Source: Fidelibacterota bacterium
Lineage (GTDB): Bacteria; Fidelibacterota; Marinisomatia; SCGC-AAA003-L08; TS1B11
DNA length: 64,000 nt
Reading direction: 5' to 3'
Assembly (NCBI GenBank): GCA_004124875.1
Contig: SCKJ01000004.1
Location: 124,001-188,000, forward strand
In this document: one piece after another, positions 8,085 through 16,634 of the stretch
How the letters are laid out: each line of letters begins with the position of its first letter
Numbering within the stretch: the stretch's first letter is position 1
Translations under genes and position numbers: made by a program
The notes under the pieces: generated by a model
What the model was told of the DNA's origin: nothing
The model's input: the letters and a program-made list of their open reading frames with translations, nothing else
Databases searched by the model: none

Positions 8085-9656
8085 ATGGCATCCTCTATTT
8101 TGACAATTCTGGTGTTTCTACCCGTGGCCGGAGCGCTGGCCATGTTGTTCCTGCCTAAAGAGCGGCCCGGACAGTTCAAGTGGGTTGCGCTGGGCACCAC
8201 CGGTCTGCAGCTGCTGTTTGCCCTGTGGCTGCTGGCCTCGTTCGACCGGTCGACGGCCGATATGCAGTTCACGGCGCTGGCGAGCTGGATCCCCACCTTT
8301 AACATCAACTACCATGTCGGCATTGATGGCCTCTCCATGCCGCTGGTCTTTCTCACGGCGCTGCTGTCGTTCCTGTCGATCGTTACCAGCTGGAATATCA
8401 CCAAAGCGCCCCGCGGCTATTTCAGCCTGTTCCTGTTGCTCGACGCCGGGATGATGGGCGTCTTTGTGTCGCTCGATTTCTTCCTGTTCTATGTTTTCTG
8501 GGAAGTGATGCTGCTGCCGATGTACTTCCTCATCGGCATGTGGGGCGGTCCCCAGCGCCAGTACGCGGCCATCAAGTTTTTCCTGTACACCCTGTTCGGA
8601 TCGGTGCTGATGCTGCTGGCCATGCTGGCCCTGTACTTTTACACCGACCCGCACACGTTCAGCATTATCACCCTTATTGAGCAGGCCCGGACCATCGATG
8701 AGCAGCTGTGGGGCATCGATATGCGCATCTTGATATGGCTGGCGCTGTTTATCGGTTTCGCCATCAAAGTGCCCATTTTCCCGTTCCATACCTGGCTGCC
8801 GCTGGCCCATGTTGAGGCGCCGACGGCCGTATCGGTGATTTTGGCCGGAGTCCTTTTGAAAATGGGCATCTACGGCCTGCTGAGGATCAGCTTCCCATTC
8901 TTTCCGGTGGAGACCATCGGCTTCGCCTACCTCATTGCCCTGCTGGGGGTGATCAACATCATTTGGGGGGCGGCCAACGCCATAGCGCAGACCGACCTCA
9001 AACGCATGGTGGCCTATTCATCCGTCAGCCACATGGGCATCGTGCTGCTGGGCATGGCGGCTGTGGTCAGCATGAACAGGGGCGGCGCCGAAGCAGGCAT
9101 CAACGGCGCAGTGCTGCAGATGTTTAACCACGGGATCATAACGGCCATGCTCTTTATGCTGGTGGGAATCCTCTACGATCAGGCCCACCACCGCTACATC
9201 GTTTATCCCGACGATTATGAGGACGAGTCGCTGCGCGGGCAGCTCGGCTTCGGCGGGCTGGCGACCCATCTGCCGGTCTACTCCGCCTTTGTGGCCCTGG
9301 CCTTTTTCGCCGGTCTCGGTCTGCCGGCCCTTTCCGCATTCGTCAGCGAACTGATGTGCTTTATCGGCGGTTTCTCCACTTTCAGGACTTTGACTATTAT
9401 TGGCACGATCGGGATTTTGCTTAACGCCACCTATTTCCTGCGGGCGTACCAGAAAATCTTTATGGGACCGGCCAATGAGAAGTGGGCCGGCCTAGTCGAT
9501 ATCTCCCGGCGGGAAATAGCCATGCTGGTGCCGTTGGCCGTGCTGGTGTTCTGGCTGGGCCTCTATCCCGCCCCCGCCCTGGACATCATCTCGGTCACCA
9601 TGGGCAACCTGCTGGACATATTTGAGGCCGCCGCCGCGCAAATGGCCGGGCAGTAG
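8085..9656 (+). CDS. nuoM: NADH-quinone oxidoreductase subunit M (first locus)
   Basis: Antiporter-like proton-pumping subunit (523 aa, about 14 helices). Family signatures include FYVFWEVMLLPMYFLIGMWGG, with the functional Glu in TM5, and IKVPIFPFHTWLPLAHVEAP, with the Lys and His residues. ATG at 8085 is 51 bases after nuoL, one of the larger gaps in this locus. A repeat-flanked IVP gene separates it from nuoN. Confidence 0.95.
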   Translation: MASSILTILVFLPVAGALAMLFLPKERPGQFKWVALGTTGLQLLFALWLLASFDRSTADMQFTALASWIPTFNINYHVGIDGLSMPLVFLTALLSFLSIVTSWNITKAPRGYFSLFLLLDAGMMGVFVSLDFFLFYVFWEVMLLPMYFLIGMWGGPQRQYAAIKFFLYTLFGSVLMLLAMLALYFYTDPHTFSIITLIEQARTIDEQLWGIDMRILIWLALFIGFAIKVPIFPFHTWLPLAHVEAPTAVSVILAGVLLKMGIYGLLRISFPFFPVETIGFAYLIALLGVINIIWGAANAIAQTDLKRMVAYSSVSHMGIVLLGMAAVVSMNRGGAEAGINGAVLQMFNHGIITAMLFMLVGILYDQAHHRYIVYPDDYEDESLRGQLGFGGLATHLPVYSAFVALAFFAGLGLPALSAFVSELMCFIGGFSTFRTLTIIGTIGILLNATYFLRAYQKIFMGPANEKWAGLVDISRREIAMLVPLAVLVFWLGLYPAPALDIISVTMGNLLDIFEAAAAQMAGQ

Positions 9657-9674
9657 GAGAGGCGCATACACTAT

Positions 9675-9713
9675 CAGTAGCAGTGGCAGGAGCAGTGACA
9701 GGAGCAGTGGCAG
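9675..9713 (+). repeat. CAGTGGCAG-rich repeat, left flank of the IVP gene
   Basis: The spacer after nuoM is low-complexity DNA built from CAGTGGCAG and GGAGCAGTG words (CAGTGGCAG at 9681-9689 and 9705-9713). Inverted copies (TTGCCACTGCCACT) lie beyond the IVP gene at about 10180-10193. A 13-base word, GGCAGGAGCAGTG (9685-9697), recurs inverted at 11761-11773 in the thioesterase gene. Confidence 0.6.
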
Positions 9714-9729
9714 AAAACAGAGGCGCTGA

Positions 9730-10152
9730 ATGAGCGAGGGCAGTTTCAAGGATCTAAAGGTCTACAAGCAGGCATTTCGGCTTGCTACGGAGATTTATGA
9801 GATTACAAAATCGTTTCCTGAAGAGGAGCGTTATGCCCTGACCGACCAGATCAGGCGCTCCTCCAGGTCGGTGTGCGCCAATCTTGCCGAGGGCTATCGC
9901 AAGCGCCTGTATGTTAAGCACTTTGTTGCCAAGATGACTGACGCAGATGGTGAAGCCAGCGAGACAACCGTGTGGCTCGACTTTGCCCTCGACGCGAAAT
10001 ACATTACCAGCAGGCAGCACGCGGAAATCGCCGCCGGCTACCGGGAGGTGGGCAGAATGCCGGGCTCCATGCTGGCTAACCCGGACCGGTTTCTGCCGAA
10101 AGATCGGCAAGTTTCAGAAATTGAGCCGGCCTATGCGGCTATAGAGGATTGA
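9730..10152 (+). CDS. Four-helix-bundle protein (23S rRNA intervening-sequence protein / S23 family)
   Basis: 140 aa with the family pattern FKDLKVYKQAFRLATEIYEI, then FPEEERYALTDQIRRSSRSV and NLAEGYRK, typical of IVP/S23 four-helix bundles. Members were first found inside intervening sequences of 23S rRNA genes, but most are scattered and their role is not established. Here the gene interrupts nuoM-nuoN and is bracketed by inverted CAGTGGCAG-type repeats, which suggests arrival as a small cassette. It has no evident link to complex I. ATG at 9730 follows a GAGG at 9719-9722. Confidence 0.85.
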   Translation: MSEGSFKDLKVYKQAFRLATEIYEITKSFPEEERYALTDQIRRSSRSVCANLAEGYRKRLYVKHFVAKMTDADGEASETTVWLDFALDAKYITSRQHAEIAAGYREVGRMPGSMLANPDRFLPKDRQVSEIEPAYAAIED

Positions 10153-10167
10153 CCCATGATGATGACC

Positions 10168-10194
10168 TGCCAACTGCCGTTGCCACTGCCACTT
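10168..10194 (-). repeat. Inverted CAGTGGCAG-type repeat, right flank of the IVP gene
   Basis: Contains TTGCCACTGCCACTT, whose complement has the AGTGGCAGTGGCA words of the left flank at 9675-9713. The two arms enclose the IVP gene within about 520 bp. The match is short and imperfect (8-9 exact bases at a time), so these may be repeat-family relics rather than true terminal repeats. Confidence 0.5.
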
Positions 10195-10218
10195 CATTTA
10201 AATTTGGAAGGCTGAGCT

Positions 10219-11709
10219 GTGCCCAACTTCGACAGCCTAGCCTACTTCCTGCCGGAGCTGCTCCTGACCGGCCTCATTGTCACCATTGTACTGGTCGATG
10301 TGATGCTTCCAGCCAGCAAGCGGGACCGGATCATCTGGATGCTGTCGTTGGGGGGGCTCGCCGTTACGGCGCTGGCCCTGCTGTTGCAGCCGGCCACGGA
10401 GCAGTCGCTCTTTCTGGGCTCACTGGCGGCCGACCCCTACAGCCGTTTTTTCAAGTGGATATTCCTGGCTGCCGTCGCCATCATCATCGGCATATCGCCC
10501 GCCACCAGGCAGCTCGACGGCTCTCCGCGGCACGAGTACTACCTGTTCCTCATTGCCGTCACGTTCGGCATGTTTCTCATGGCTTCGGCCATCGACCTGA
10601 TTATTGTCTATCTCTCCATTGAGATAGTTTCCATCGGTTCCTTTGTTTTAGCTGGCTTTTTAAAGGACGATCGTGCCTCCAATGAATCGTCTCTCAAGTA
10701 CGTGATATATGGCGCTCTTTCCTCCGGCATCATGCTCTACGGCCTGAGTCTGCTGTTCGGCATGGCCGGGTCGACCAACGTGTTTGAAGTGCAGGCTGCG
10801 CTGGTCCAGATGCCGCCCAAGGCCTACCTGACGCTGACGGTGGCGCTGCTGCTCATCCTGGCCGGCTTCGGTTACAAGATATCCATGGCGCCGTTCCACT
10901 TCTGGACGCCCGACGTATACCAGGGAGCCCCGACAACCATTACCGCCTTTCTTTCGGTGGCCCCCAAAGCGGCGGGATTCGCCCTGGCCTTGCGGTTCCT
11001 CGGTGTCGCCTTTGGCGCCAATCCTGATTTGAACATGGGCAACTGGGTACCGGTGAACGGTGTTGCCCTCGGATCCCTGATGGCCATTTTCGCGGCCCTG
11101 ACCATGACCCTGGGCAACGTGATGGCCATCCAGCAGAGCAGTGTCAAGCGGATGCTGGCCTACAGCAGCATCGCGCACGCCGGGTATATGCTGATGGCTG
11201 CGGTGGTGCTTAACAGCCAGGCGTTCAGCGCCATCATGTTCTATCTTGTCATTTATCTGTTCATGAACCTGGGCGCGTTTTTAGTGGTCATCTGGGTGCA
11301 CAACAAATTGGGCTTTGATGAGATTGCGCAATGGCATGGCCTCGGGTACAAGGCGCCTTTGATTGCCATTCCCATGGGCATCTTTCTGTTCAGCCTGACA
11401 GGCCTGCCGCCGACCGCCGGATTTATAGGCAAAGTGTACCTGTTTTCGGTCCTGATCGAAAACGGCGACTATCTGTGGCTCGCCGTGGTTGGCGCAATCA
11501 ATTCGGTCGTATCGCTCTACTACTATGTTGGCATTATCAAGGTGATGTTCCTCGATGCTGAACCGACGGATGAAACCCTCGAGGGCCAGCCTGCCATGAC
11601 CGGGCTCATCCTGGCGCTCGTGGTTCCTGTGCTCATATTCGGCCTTTACTGGTCACCCCTGCTCGGTGCGGTCCAATCCTCCCTGAAGTTTTTCACGCAG
11701 GGGATTTGA
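10219..11709 (+). CDS. nuoN: NADH-quinone oxidoreductase subunit N (first locus)
   Basis: Antiporter-like subunit (496 aa). Recognisable blocks are the TM5 Glu region LSIEIVSIGSFVLAGFLK, ISMAPFHFWTPDVYQGAPT, with the Lys region before it, and VKRMLAYSSIAHAGYMLM. The GTG at 10219 has a GGAAGG about eight bases upstream. It closes the first complex I gene set; no nuoE, F or G occurs in this locus. Confidence 0.94.
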   Translation: MPNFDSLAYFLPELLLTGLIVTIVLVDVMLPASKRDRIIWMLSLGGLAVTALALLLQPATEQSLFLGSLAADPYSRFFKWIFLAAVAIIIGISPATRQLDGSPRHEYYLFLIAVTFGMFLMASAIDLIIVYLSIEIVSIGSFVLAGFLKDDRASNESSLKYVIYGALSSGIMLYGLSLLFGMAGSTNVFEVQAALVQMPPKAYLTLTVALLLILAGFGYKISMAPFHFWTPDVYQGAPTTITAFLSVAPKAAGFALALRFLGVAFGANPDLNMGNWVPVNGVALGSLMAIFAALTMTLGNVMAIQQSSVKRMLAYSSIAHAGYMLMAAVVLNSQAFSAIMFYLVIYLFMNLGAFLVVIWVHNKLGFDEIAQWHGLGYKAPLIAIPMGIFLFSLTGLPPTAGFIGKVYLFSVLIENGDYLWLAVVGAINSVVSLYYYVGIIKVMFLDAEPTDETLEGQPAMTGLILALVVPVLIFGLYWSPLLGAVQSSLKFFTQGI

Positions 11710-11731
11710 TGGCCGGCCCAGCATTGCGGGC

Positions 11732-12262
11732 ATGACGATGGCCCGGGCGACAGGCCGCTCCACTGCTCCTGCCGAGCAACCCGTTTCGAAATCGCAGGTG
11801 ATCATGAACGAAATGGTGCTGCCCAATGACGCCAATGCCCTGGGAAATGTTCTGGGAGGACATGTGATGCACCTGATGGACATGTGCGCGGCCATGGCTG
11901 CCATGCGGCACTGCCGCCGAGTGGTTGTGACCGCCTCAGTCGATCAGCTCAGCTTCCATCATCCGGTCAAGGTGGGGGAGCTGATGAGTCTGAAATCGTC
12001 GGTGAACTATACCGACCGGACCTCGATGGAAGTGGGCATTCGCGTCGAGGCGGAGCATCCGCTGACCGGTGAGCGGAGGCACACCAGTTCGGCTTACTTT
12101 ACGTTCGTGGCCCTCGATGAACAGGGGCGGCCCACACCGGTGCCGAAAGTGGCGCCCCAGAGCGAAGTTGAGCAGCGGCGATTCCGTGCTGCCCGGAAGA
12201 GGCGTGCTGCCCGGCTGGCATTGCGCGAGGAGATAGCCCGAGCGGACGGGGAAACAGGATGA
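11732..12262 (+). CDS. Acyl-CoA thioesterase, hotdog fold (YciA/BACH-like)
   Basis: 176 aa. The block NALGNVLGGHVMHLMD is the hotdog thioesterase signature with the catalytic Asp, followed by SVDQLSFHHPVKVGE. Such enzymes hydrolyse acyl-CoA to free acid and CoA in the cytoplasm. The C-terminus is Arg-rich and looks disordered. The N-terminal 20 residues are low-complexity and contain an inverted copy of the GGCAGGAGCAGTG word. An alternative ATG is at 11738. Its stop overlaps nuoA of the second locus as ATGA, so it is probably cotranscribed with complex I genes; why is unclear. Confidence 0.85.
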   Translation: MTMARATGRSTAPAEQPVSKSQVIMNEMVLPNDANALGNVLGGHVMHLMDMCAAMAAMRHCRRVVVTASVDQLSFHHPVKVGELMSLKSSVNYTDRTSMEVGIRVEAEHPLTGERRHTSSAYFTFVALDEQGRPTPVPKVAPQSEVEQRRFRAARKRRAARLALREEIARADGETG

Positions 12263-12624
12263 TCGGCCAGTATCTCCCCATCCTGTTCGTGTTCGTCCTG
12301 GCGGCAGGGTTCGCCCTGGTGATGCTCGGCCTGACCCACGTTATCGGTCCGCGTATTAAAACTCAGGTCAAACTGGCGCCTTACGAATCGGGCGTTGACC
12401 CGGCAGAGGGCGGACGGAGCCGGCTGAATGTCCGCTATTTTGTCATTGGGCTGGTCTTTATCATATTCGATCTGGAAGTGGTGTTCATGTTTCCGTGGGC
12501 CGTTATTTTCAAGGAGCAGGCGTCCGAGGGCCCGTTTATCTTTTTTGAAATGCTGTTTTTTCTGGTTGTATTATTGGTCGGTTATCTCTACGTGTGGCGC
12601 AAAGGAGTATTTGAATGGGAATGA
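12259..12624 (+). CDS. nuoA: NADH-quinone oxidoreductase subunit A (second locus)
   Basis: 121 aa with three membrane helices, the YESGVDP loop and [15 protein letters not shown] in TM2. The Cys of the usual YECG loop is replaced by Ser here, while the first-locus copy keeps Cys. It starts the complete 14-subunit set and overlaps the thioesterase stop (ATGA). Confidence 0.94.
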   Translation: MIGQYLPILFVFVLAAGFALVMLGLTHVIGPRIKTQVKLAPYESGVDPAEGGRSRLNVRYFVIGLVFIIFDLEVVFMFPWAVIFKEQASEGPFIFFEMLFFLVVLLVGYLYVWRKGVFEWE

Positions 12625-13124
12625 GCGATAGCGGCAAAGCCGAATGGCTGACCACGCGTGTGGACAACCTTGCCAACTGGGCCCGGAAAAATTCTTTATG
12701 GCCCATGCCGTTCGGCACAGCCTGCTGCGGCATCGAGTTAATGTCCGTTTTGGCATCGCGGCACGATCTGGCCCGCTTCGGCGCGGAGGCCATCCGTTTT
12801 TCGCCACGGCAGTCGGATTTACTGCTCGTGGCCGGACGCATCAGCATTAAAATGATGCCTGTGCTGACCCGTATCTACGAACAGATGCCGGAGCCGAAGT
12901 GGATCATCTCCATGGGCGCCTGCGCTTCCACTGGCGGCGTCTTCAACACCTACAGCGTGATTCAGGGCATCGACCAATTTCTGCCCGTGGATGTCTATCT
13001 GCCCGGATGCCCCCCGCGCCCGGAGGCCATCATTGACGGGTTGATAAAAATCCAGCAGATCATCAGTGAGGATTCCCTTTCGCACTATAAAGTCGACGAA
13101 AGTTCTGAGGCCGTGGCCCCCTGA
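12615..13124 (+). CDS. nuoB: NADH-quinone oxidoreductase subunit B (second locus)
   Basis: 169 aa carrier of cluster N2; ligands are C37-C38 (TACCGIE), C103 (MGACAS) and C132 (PGCPPRPE). The ATG at 12615 lies 7 bases after AAAGGAG and overlaps nuoA by ten bases. An in-frame ATG at 12621 is too far from that ribosome site to be preferred. Confidence 0.95.
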   Translation: MGMSDSGKAEWLTTRVDNLANWARKNSLWPMPFGTACCGIELMSVLASRHDLARFGAEAIRFSPRQSDLLLVAGRISIKMMPVLTRIYEQMPEPKWIISMGACASTGGVFNTYSVIQGIDQFLPVDVYLPGCPPRPEAIIDGLIKIQQIISEDSLSHYKVDESSEAVAP

Positions 13125-13127
13125 CCC

Positions 13128-13670
13128 ATGTTGCCAGCCGATCAAATTCGTACTGTCATGCACGACCAATTTCAAGCCGGTTTTCTGGAGGTGACTGAAT
13201 TTCGCGGCATGACGACTATCCATGTCAAAGGGAAAATCGTGCTGGAAACATTGCGGATGTTGAAGTCCGATCCCCGCTTTGCGTGCAATTTTTTAGCCGA
13301 CTTAACGGCGGTCGACCATCTTGAAAAAGGGGGCCACGCGAGGTTCAGTGTCGTCTATCATCTGCTCAATCAGCATGACGGTTTGCGGATTGTGTTGCAG
13401 GCGTGGGTGGATGAGGAACTCCCGGTCCTCGATTCGGCCAACGAGCTTTGGCGCACCGCCGACTGGCAGGAGCGGGAGGTCTATGATCTGTTCGGCATCC
13501 GCTTTACCGGTCATCCGGACCTGCGGCGCATCCTGAATCCCGACGATTTCAAGTATCATCCCTTGCGTAAGGATTATCCTCTGGAAGGCCGTGGAGAGCG
13601 CTCCGACTTTCCGGTGGTGGCGCGGACCGTGGGCAGCAAATGGAGCGACAGGGGGCGAACCTTCGAATGA
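13128..13670 (+). CDS. nuoC: NADH-quinone oxidoreductase subunit C (second locus)
   Basis: 180 aa peripheral-arm subunit, with the signature DWQEREVYDLFGIRFTGHPD and then RRILNPDDFKYHPLRKDYPL. It follows nuoB by three bases and its stop overlaps nuoD as ATGA. Confidence 0.94.
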   Translation: MLPADQIRTVMHDQFQAGFLEVTEFRGMTTIHVKGKIVLETLRMLKSDPRFACNFLADLTAVDHLEKGGHARFSVVYHLLNQHDGLRIVLQAWVDEELPVLDSANELWRTADWQEREVYDLFGIRFTGHPDLRRILNPDDFKYHPLRKDYPLEGRGERSDFPVVARTVGSKWSDRGRTFE

Positions 13671-14866
13671 CCCTGGAAGCGCAACAGCTCAGCACCGATA
13701 AAATGGTGCTCAATTTCGGGCCCTCCCACCCGGCAACCCACGGCACCCTGCGGATTCTCATGGAGCTCGATGGTGAGCGGATTACCGCCGTGACGCCGGA
13801 AATCGGATACCTGCATTCGGGCTTTGAAAAACTGGGCGAGCACCTCGACTACAACCAGTATATTACCATTACCGACCGCATGAACTACCTGTCGCCGCTG
13901 TGCAATAATGTGGCCTACGCGCTGGCGGTTGAGCGTCTGCTGGATTTGGAGGTGCCCAAACGCGCCCAATATATCCGCGTGCTCATGTGCGAATTTTCCC
14001 GTATCGCTGACCATCTCCTGTGCATCGGCATGCAGGCGGTGGATGTCGGCGCGTTCACGGCATTCTTGTACGGCTTCAGAATGCGCGAGAAGATTTATGA
14101 CCTGTTCGAATTGGTCTGCGGCTCCAGATTGACGACCAGTTACACCCGGGTCGGCGGAATGATGCGCGACATGACCGATGAGAGCATCTCATTGGCGCTG
14201 CGGCTCCTCGATGAGATTCCCGGCTCTCTCGATGAGATCGACAAGCTGCTGAGCCACAACCGGATCTGGCTGGACCGCACCCGCGGCGTGACCCCCATCT
14301 CTCCCGATCAGGCCATCTCCTATGGCTTGACCGGCCCGCTGGCCCGCGCCGCCGGCGTGGAGTACGACATCCGCGAAAAGGAGCCCTACAGCAGCTATGC
14401 CGATTTTGACTTCGATGTGATCATCGGCAAGGAGGGGGACGTTTACGACCGCTACATGGTGCGCCTCTACGAGTGCTGGGAGAGCCTGAAAATTTGCCGG
14501 CAGGTCATTGAGAAAATGCCGGAGGGTCCCGTGAATATCGACTCGGACAGCAAAGCCATCCTGCCCCCGATGGATGAAGTGTTTAACTCCATTGAAGGGT
14601 TGATCTACCATTTTGAAGTGACTATGGAGAATCGCGGATTCGAGCCGGCGGTGGGGGACAGTTACGTGCCCACGGAGAGCCCCAACGGCGAGCTCGGCTT
14701 CTACATTGTCAGCGATGGCCGCAGGGAACCTTACCGTGTCCGCACGCGCACGCCCTCGCTCATCAACTACTCCATTTTCCAGGAAGTGATGCCGGGCAAT
14801 ATGATTTCCGATACCGTGGCGGTGCTGGGCAGCATGAACATCATTGCCGGGGAGCTTGACCGGTGA
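13667..14866 (+). CDS. nuoD: NADH-quinone oxidoreductase subunit D (second locus)
   Basis: 399 aa quinone-site subunit. It has the GPSHPATHGTLRI loop and the TDRMNYLSPLCNN block with the quinone-site Tyr, and ends in GELDR. The frame is open further upstream (to 13640), but the ATG at 13667 overlaps the nuoC stop as ATGA, and the protein then begins as usual for the family. Confidence 0.95.
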   Translation: MTLEAQQLSTDKMVLNFGPSHPATHGTLRILMELDGERITAVTPEIGYLHSGFEKLGEHLDYNQYITITDRMNYLSPLCNNVAYALAVERLLDLEVPKRAQYIRVLMCEFSRIADHLLCIGMQAVDVGAFTAFLYGFRMREKIYDLFELVCGSRLTTSYTRVGGMMRDMTDESISLALRLLDEIPGSLDEIDKLLSHNRIWLDRTRGVTPISPDQAISYGLTGPLARAAGVEYDIREKEPYSSYADFDFDVIIGKEGDVYDRYMVRLYECWESLKICRQVIEKMPEGPVNIDSDSKAILPPMDEVFNSIEGLIYHFEVTMENRGFEPAVGDSYVPTESPNGELGFYIVSDGRREPYRVRTRTPSLINYSIFQEVMPGNMISDTVAVLGSMNIIAGELDR

Positions 14867-15336
14867 GTTTCAAGCTCAAGCCGGACCGGGCGCGTAAATA
14901 CAAGGCGCTCCTGAAGCAATACCCCGATAAGCGCTCGCTGGCGCTGCCGTTGCTGCATATGGCCCAGGAGCAGGAGGGATTTCTGTCGGGCGACACCATA
15001 AAGGGAGTCGCGGAGCTGCTGGATATTGCCCCCGGCCTGATGATGGAAACCGTCACATTTTACAGCATGTTCTACTTAAAGCCGCGGGGCAAATATCTGC
15101 TGCAGGTCTGCCAGACTCTTTCCTGCTCGCTGGCCGGCGCCGACCAGATGGTTGATCATGTGGCCGCCAAGTACAATCTGAAAGTCGGGGAGACCAGCGC
15201 GGACGGCCGCTTTACGCTGGTGAAAGTCGAATGTCTCGGGTCCTGCGGCACGGCGCCGGTGGTGCAGATTAACGACGATTATTACGAAAAAATGGTGGGG
15301 GACAAAATTGACCGGGTCCTCGACAAACTGTCATGA
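14863..15336 (+). CDS. nuoE: NADH-quinone oxidoreductase subunit E
   Basis: 157 aa thioredoxin-like [2Fe-2S] (N1a) subunit of the NADH dehydrogenase module. Ligands: C83 and C88 (VCQTLSC), C124 and C128 (ECLGSCGTAP). GTG start overlaps the nuoD stop (GTGA). This module is absent from the first locus. Confidence 0.95.
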   Translation: MSFKLKPDRARKYKALLKQYPDKRSLALPLLHMAQEQEGFLSGDTIKGVAELLDIAPGLMMETVTFYSMFYLKPRGKYLLQVCQTLSCSLAGADQMVDHVAAKYNLKVGETSADGRFTLVKVECLGSCGTAPVVQINDDYYEKMVGDKIDRVLDKLS

Positions 15337-16634
15337 CAGCCTTTAAACCGATCCTGACCAGGCATTTGGGCCAGCCCGGCTCGAGCACGATCGATTACTA
15401 TCTGCTCAACGAAGGCTATCGGGGCGCGCGCAAGGCCGTATTGGAAATGGATGGCGCAGGGGTGATCGATCTGGTCAAGGCGTCGGGACTGCAGGGCCGG
15501 GGCGGCGCCGGGTTTCCAACGGGTGTCAAGTGGGGTTTTATCCCCAAGGATACCAGGAAGCCTGTGTATCTGATCAATAACGCGGATGAGAGCGAGCCGG
15601 GCACCTTCAAGGACCGGCTGCTGATTAACCATAATCCCCACCAGATGATCGAAGGCATGATTATCGCCAGCAAAGCGATTGGCTGCCACCTGGCATTTAT
15701 CTACATCCGCGGCGAGTTTGTGAAGGAGACACGGCTCCTGGAGGCGGCCATTGAGGAGTGCCGGAGCAACAATATCCTGGGCAAAGGCATTTTCGGCTCC
15801 GATTTCGACCTTGACATCATCGTGCACAGGGGCGCCGGCGCCTACATTTGCGGCGAGGAGACCGGGCTGATTGAGTCGCTTGAGGGTAAGCGTGGCTGGC
15901 CCCGGATCAAGCCGCCGTTCCCCGCCATAGAGGGCTATCTCTCCTCGCCTACGGTGGTCAATAACGTGGAGACCCTGGCCAACCTGCCCCATATCCTGGT
16001 GCATGGCGCAAAGTGGTTCCATTCCATCGGCGCCAATCCCGAAAGCCCGGGGCCGAAACTTTATTGCATCAGCGGGCGGGTGAAAAAGCCGGGCGTCTAC
16101 GAGGCGCCCATGGGGACTCACCTCGACGATTTGATCGAAAATTACGCGAGGGGCGTGATTGACGACCGCCTCATCAAGGCCGTGATTCCCGGCGGCAGCT
16201 CCGCGCCCCTGTTGACGGCGGAGGAGATCGTCGGCCTGCCCATGGACTTTCCCTCCGTGAAAGCGGCCGGCAGTATGCTGGGGTCGGCTGGAATTATTGT
16301 GCTGGACGAGACCGTGGATATGGTGCAGGCGTGTTACAACCTGGCGCGCTTTTACGCGCACGAATCTTGCGGCCAGTGCACACCGTGCCGCGAGGGGACG
16401 ACATGGCTGACCAAGATTTTGGAGCGCTTCACCGCGGGCCGGGGGCGCATGGAAGATATTGACCTGATCCTGGATGTGGCCGACAATATTGGCGGTCTCA
16501 TCGATTTTTCCAAGGGCAGTTTCGGCAAAACCATCTGTCCGTTCGGGGAGGCGGTGGCCTGGCCGGTACGCGCCTTCGTAGAGAAATTTCGCCATGAATT
16601 CGAAGCCTATATCGCCACAGAGGCGGTAGCCTGA
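15333..16634 (+). CDS. nuoF: NADH-quinone oxidoreductase subunit F
   Basis: 433 aa NADH- and FMN-binding subunit with the [4Fe-4S] cluster N3. The nucleotide-binding GRGGAGFPTGVKWGF, the FMN region GAGAYICGEETGLIESLEG and the cluster motif ESCGQCTPCREGT (about 344-356) with a later Cys in TICPFGEA (about 402) are all present. ATG overlaps nuoE; its TGA shares one base with the nuoG ATG. Confidence 0.96.
   Translation: MTAFKPILTRHLGQPGSSTIDYYLLNEGYRGARKAVLEMDGAGVIDLVKASGLQGRGGAGFPTGVKWGFIPKDTRKPVYLINNADESEPGTFKDRLLINHNPHQMIEGMIIASKAIGCHLAFIYIRGEFVKETRLLEAAIEECRSNNILGKGIFGSDFDLDIIVHRGAGAYICGEETGLIESLEGKRGWPRIKPPFPAIEGYLSSPTVVNNVETLANLPHILVHGAKWFHSIGANPESPGPKLYCISGRVKKPGVYEAPMGTHLDDLIENYARGVIDDRLIKAVIPGGSSAPLLTAEEIVGLPMDFPSVKAAGSMLGSAGIIVLDETVDMVQACYNLARFYAHESCGQCTPCREGTTWLTKILERFTAGRGRMEDIDLILDVADNIGGLIDFSKGSFGKTICPFGEAVAWPVRAFVEKFRHEFEAYIATEAVA

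Noticed and set aside
10149..10622. A + strand frame in front of and overlapping nuoN
   Set aside because: It runs through nuoN in another frame and shows no protein family; nuoN from 10219 is clear.
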